Position numbers and translations under genes: made by a program. Under the pieces are notes generated by a model. It saw only the letters and a program-made list of their open reading frames with translations, did no database searches and was not told the DNA's origin. Shown here one piece after another: positions 13,144 to 15,829 of a DNA stretch of 15,829 nucleotides. Position 1 is the first letter of the stretch; the number at the start of each line of letters is the position of its first letter. The DNA comes from Actinomycetota bacterium (lineage in GTDB: Bacteria > Actinomycetota > Actinomycetes > S36-B12 > UBA5976): contig JAFMIT010000027.1 in assembly GCA_017853815.1 (NCBI GenBank), forward strand, positions 1 through 15,829, in the 5' to 3' direction.

Positions 13144-13914
13144 ATGAGTTCAGCACATCAAACTCAGTCCACCTGGCCGGACGTGCCGGCTGGCGGTTGG
13201 AAACGCGTTTTGCTCAAACTCTCCGGTGAAGCTTTTGCTGGAGGGCAGGGACTCGGGGTCGATCCTGACACTGTCCAAGACATTGCCCGTCAGATCGCTG
13301 ATGTGGTTCGCAGCGGCGTCGAAGTTGCAGTCGTGATCGGCGGCGGCAACTACTTCCGCGGTGCCCAGCTCAGCGAACGCGGTATGGATCGCGGTCGTGC
13401 GGATTACATGGGCATGCTCGGCACCGTGATGAACTGCCTCGCACTTCAGGATTTCCTGGAGAAGGAAGGTTGCCCTACCCGCGTGCAGACTGCCATCTCG
13501 ATGGGCCAGGTTGCTGAGCCATACGTTCCACTGCGCGCCATCCGTCACCTCGAGAAGGGTCGGGTAGTTGTTTTTGGCGCTGGCCTTGGTGCTCCGTACT
13601 TCTCGACTGATACGTGCGCTGCACAGCGTGCACTCGAAATCAGTGCCCAAGTGGTGCTCATGGCCAAAGGCGTCGACGGCGTCTACGACTCAGATCCCAA
13701 GAAGAATCCTGCTGCCATCAAACTCGATGACATCACTCACGCCGAAGTGCTCGCTCGCAACCTCAAGGTTGCCGACGCGACCGCTATCAGTCTGTGCCAA
13801 GACAACAACTTGCCGATTCACGTATTCAACCTTCTCGAAGAAGGCAACATTGCTCGGGCAGTAGCTGGCGAGCGAATCGGCACCTATGTTTCATCTCAGA
13901 GGAGTAACTCATGA
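13144..13914 (+). CDS. pyrH: Uridylate kinase
   Basis: PyrH phosphorylates UMP to UDP with ATP, the bacterial-type hexameric UMP kinase of the amino-acid-kinase fold that is regulated by UTP and GTP. Motifs: KLSGEAF (25-31), VIGGGNYFRG (64-73), DYMGMLGTVMN (87-97), the UMP/ATP-site loop FSTDTCAAQRA (153-163), and KGVDGVYDSDPKKNP (175-189). Length is 256 residues, including about 18 extra residues ahead of the conserved start. GAGGAG at 13134-13139 supports the ATG at 13144. Its TGA overlaps the frr ATG, so translation is coupled. The pyrH-frr pair downstream of tsf is a standard bacterial arrangement. Confidence 0.97.
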   Translation: MSSAHQTQSTWPDVPAGGWKRVLLKLSGEAFAGGQGLGVDPDTVQDIARQIADVVRSGVEVAVVIGGGNYFRGAQLSERGMDRGRADYMGMLGTVMNCLALQDFLEKEGCPTRVQTAISMGQVAEPYVPLRAIRHLEKGRVVVFGAGLGAPYFSTDTCAAQRALEISAQVVLMAKGVDGVYDSDPKKNPAAIKLDDITHAEVLARNLKVADATAISLCQDNNLPIHVFNLLEEGNIARAVAGERIGTYVSSQRSNS

Positions 13915-14468
13915 TCGACGACGTCTTGCTGGAAGCCGAAGAAAAAATGGACAAGGCCGTTGAAGTCGCGAAAGAAGACTTCATGACCATCCGTACAGGC
14001 CGCGCTAACCCAGCGATGTTCAACAAGATTTTTGTTGAGTACTACGGAACTCCGACTTCGCTGCAGCAGCTCGCGTCATTCCAGTCGCCAGAAGCTCGCA
14101 TGATTGTGGTGACCCCGTTCGACAAGTCGGTGTTGGCACAGATTGAGAAGGCGATTCGCGATTCAGATCTTGGTGTAAATCCATCGAACGATGGCAACGT
14201 CATCCGCGTTCCACTGCCACAACTTTCTGAAGAGCGCCGTAAGGAATACATCAAGCTCGCACGTCAAAAAGCCGAAGACTCTCGGGTTTCCCTGCGCAAT
14301 ATTCGCCGTCACGCTAAAGATGGTCTGGATAAGCTCCAAAAAGACGGCGACGCTGGCGAGGATGACGTCCGTCGTGCTGAGAAGTCCCTCGACGATCTCA
14401 CGCAGAAGCATGTCCAGGTGATTGACGAAGTGCTCAAGCACAAAGAAGCTGAACTTCTCGAAGTCTGA
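13911..14468 (+). CDS. frr: Ribosome recycling factor
   Basis: RRF splits the post-termination ribosome together with EF-G. The 185-residue protein is the normal length. Signature segments are KEDFMTIRTGRANPAMFNKI (about 23-42), then NPSNDGNVIRVPLPQLSEERR in the core, then KLARQKAEDSRVSLRNIRR in the long three-helix bundle, and a charged C-terminal helix (KHVQVIDEVLKHKEAELLEV). The ATG overlaps the pyrH stop (ATGA) and has AGAGGAG at 13898-13904. The TGA shares its last base with the cdsA start (TGATG), so pyrH, frr and cdsA form one tightly packed unit. Confidence 0.97.
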   Translation: MIDDVLLEAEEKMDKAVEVAKEDFMTIRTGRANPAMFNKIFVEYYGTPTSLQQLASFQSPEARMIVVTPFDKSVLAQIEKAIRDSDLGVNPSNDGNVIRVPLPQLSEERRKEYIKLARQKAEDSRVSLRNIRRHAKDGLDKLQKDGDAGEDDVRRAEKSLDDLTQKHVQVIDEVLKHKEAELLEV

Positions 14469-15295
14469 TGATGTCCTCGTCCAAAACCATCAACACTGGC
14501 CGCAATTTGCCAGTGGCTACGGTTGTTGGACTCGCAATGATGGCTTCAATCATCGCAAGCCTTGCGTTCTTTCCTGCTCTGTTTGCTGCGCTTGCTGCCT
14601 TCATGGGCGCTATGGCCGCGCGGGAACTCTTGTCCTTCGATGAAACGTCGTCAGCGCGCTTGCCGCGGGGCACAATCCTGATCGCGGTTCCTTTCATCAT
14701 TTTTGCGGCCTACTTCGAAGGCATTGAGCGGGCGAGCATTTGGTTCGCTGCCGCATGCATCCTGATCGCCCTTCGACGCTTGGCAGGCGGAGTCGAGCAC
14801 TACGCTCGAGATACGGGCGCGAGTATTGCCATCGTTCTCTACACGGGATTCTTGCTCGCCTTCGCTGCGGATCTAGCGAGCACCGAGAATGCGCTCGGTC
14901 GAGTGATGACGCTGGTGCTCCTCACGTCTGCCAACGACACTGGCGGCTATTTCGCAGGAATTCTTTTTGGTCGTCATCCGATGGTGCCGACAATCAGTCC
15001 CAAGAAGTCCTGGGAAGGCTTCGCTGGTTCAATTATTCTCGCGATGATTATCGGTGCGTTTGCTGTTCCGCACCTTGTCGAGATTCAAGCACTTCAAGGT
15101 GCTTTATTCGGCGCCATCATGGCGTGTTCTGCCACCGCAGGCGATCTCATCGAAAGCGCGATTAAGCGCGACGCTGGCATCAAAGACAGCGGCAATTCCA
15201 TTCCTGGTCACGGCGGTTTTCTCGATCGCATTGATTCACAGCTACTCAACGCGCCCGTGGCATGGGTTGCCCTGACAATCGTGTTCGGAGTCTGA
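14468..15295 (+). CDS. cdsA: Phosphatidate cytidylyltransferase (CDP-diacylglycerol synthase)
   Basis: CdsA makes CDP-diacylglycerol from phosphatidic acid and CTP, the branch-point precursor of bacterial phospholipids, in the cytoplasmic membrane. The protein is largely hydrophobic, with about six to eight membrane segments (for example around 14-50, 69-83, 116-136, 187-203). ANDTGGYFAG (155-164) and the C-terminal family signature from Ser230 to Asp256 (with IKRDAGIKD and GHGGFLDRID) are intact, including the conserved Lys, Asp and His residues. Length is 275 residues. The frame starts at ATG 14468, with a second ATG immediately after at 14471; no clear Shine-Dalgarno exists, so translation probably depends on coupling to frr. 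Its stop is one base before rlmN. Confidence 0.96.
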   Translation: MMSSSKTINTGRNLPVATVVGLAMMASIIASLAFFPALFAALAAFMGAMAARELLSFDETSSARLPRGTILIAVPFIIFAAYFEGIERASIWFAAACILIALRRLAGGVEHYARDTGASIAIVLYTGFLLAFAADLASTENALGRVMTLVLLTSANDTGGYFAGILFGRHPMVPTISPKKSWEGFAGSIILAMIIGAFAVPHLVEIQALQGALFGAIMACSATAGDLIESAIKRDAGIKDSGNSIPGHGGFLDRIDSQLLNAPVAWVALTIVFGV

Positions 15296-15296
15296 C

Positions 15297-15829
15297 ATGT
15301 CGATGCAACCCGGCGAATTGGTGATGATTGCCCCAAAGAAGGGGATGCCGCCTCAGCATTTGGTGGATATGGATCTCGCGGGTCGAAAAGAAAAGTTCAA
15401 AGAACTTGGACTCCCAGCTTTTCGCGCCGATCAAGTATCACGCCAGTGGTTCTCTCGGCTCTCGGACAACCCATCCGAGTGGAGTGACATCAGCGAGTCG
15501 GATCAACAGAAAATTTCTGACAGTCTCCTGCCGCAGTTGCTCACACCAATTCGGTCACTGACATGCGACAAAGGCATGACCGTCAAGAACGTTTGGAAGC
15601 TGCACGACGGTTCGCTGGTTGAGTCTGTGCTGATGCGCTATCCCGATCGCGTGACAATGTGTGTGTCCTCGCAGGCCGGTTGTGGCATGAACTGCCCTTT
15701 CTGTGCGACTGGCCAGGCTGGACTCACTCGCAATCTTTCAACCGCCGAAATTGTTGAACAGGTCATGGCCGGAGCTCGATCGTTGGCTCGCGATGAAGTT
15801 GCTGGTGGTCCTGGTCGCGTGTCGAATGT
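15297..15829 (+). CDS. rlmN: 23S rRNA/tRNA adenine-C2 methyltransferase RlmN, 3'-truncated by window edge
   Basis: RlmN is a radical-SAM enzyme that methylates C2 of A2503 in 23S rRNA and of A37 in some tRNAs. The frame starts at the ATG at 15297, one base past the cdsA stop, with GGAG at 15287-15290, and stays open to the window end (177 complete codons, no stop seen). The N-terminal accessory domain has GLPAFRADQVSRQWF (38-52). The radical-SAM cluster motif CxxxCxxC is Cys129, Cys133 and Cys136 in AGCGMNCPFCATGQ. The visible end (GGPGRVSNV) leads into the family's usual RVSNVVFMGMGEP-type segment, so about half the protein is missing. The relative Cfr is less likely, given the housekeeping context. 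Confidence 0.95.
   Translation, partial: MSMQPGELVMIAPKKGMPPQHLVDMDLAGRKEKFKELGLPAFRADQVSRQWFSRLSDNPSEWSDISESDQQKISDSLLPQLLTPIRSLTCDKGMTVKNVWKLHDGSLVESVLMRYPDRVTMCVSSQAGCGMNCPFCATGQAGLTRNLSTAEIVEQVMAGARSLARDEVAGGPGRVSN

Overview
The window is a run of bacterial housekeeping genes from what looks like an actinobacterial (Actinomycetota) chromosome. GC is mid-range, roughly mid-50s percent by eye. The lineage call rests on several things: an M23 peptidase gene divergent from rpsB, KH-domain gene between rpsP and rimM, tandem signal peptidase genes between rplS and rnhB, the yraN-comM-dprA-xerC cluster, frequent GTG starts, long Ala/Glu-rich tails on S16 and S2, and tRNA without an encoded CCA. 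The class cannot be fixed from sequence reading alone; a planktonic actinobacterium or an acidimicrobiial lineage would fit.

Layout, left to right: the 3' part of dnaG (cut by the left edge), then tRNA-Asn(GTT). Next is rpsP-khpA-rimM-trmD, a tight ribosome/tRNA maturation operon with overlapping or abutting genes. A gap with a foldable leader precedes rplS. Two type I signal peptidases and rnhB follow. The cluster yraN-comM-dprA-xerC (DNA processing, uptake-associated functions and chromosome dimer resolution) starts after a 124-base gap. A lone minus-strand secreted M23-like peptidase converges on xerC. A 315-base divergent intergenic region leads into rpsB, then tsf, then pyrH-frr-cdsA and the 5' part of rlmN (cut by the right edge). 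All protein genes except the M23 gene are on the + strand.

Functionally the genes serve translation (S16, L19, S2, EF-Ts, RRF, TrmD, RimM, KhpA, RlmN, tRNA-Asn), pyrimidine nucleotide supply (PyrH), phospholipid precursor synthesis (CdsA), protein export (two LepB), and DNA replication, repair and recombination (DnaG, RnhB, YraN, ComM, DprA, XerC). Genes for highly expressed products (rpsP, rplS, rpsB, tsf) use a visibly narrower codon set, with Lys almost always AAG, than the signal peptidase or recombination genes.

I found no mobile element, CRISPR array, toxin-antitoxin pair or defence locus, and no convincing new multi-gene system. The most interesting material is non-coding. The upstream regions of rpsP, rplS and rpsB can each fold into multi-hairpin leaders, and the rplS-lepB junction carries a 14-bp UUCG-loop hairpin that lies inside the apparent lepB reading frame and can compete with an alternative pairing that masks the start codon. 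These are predictions from reading complementarity by eye; no folding energy, covariation or transcript data were available.
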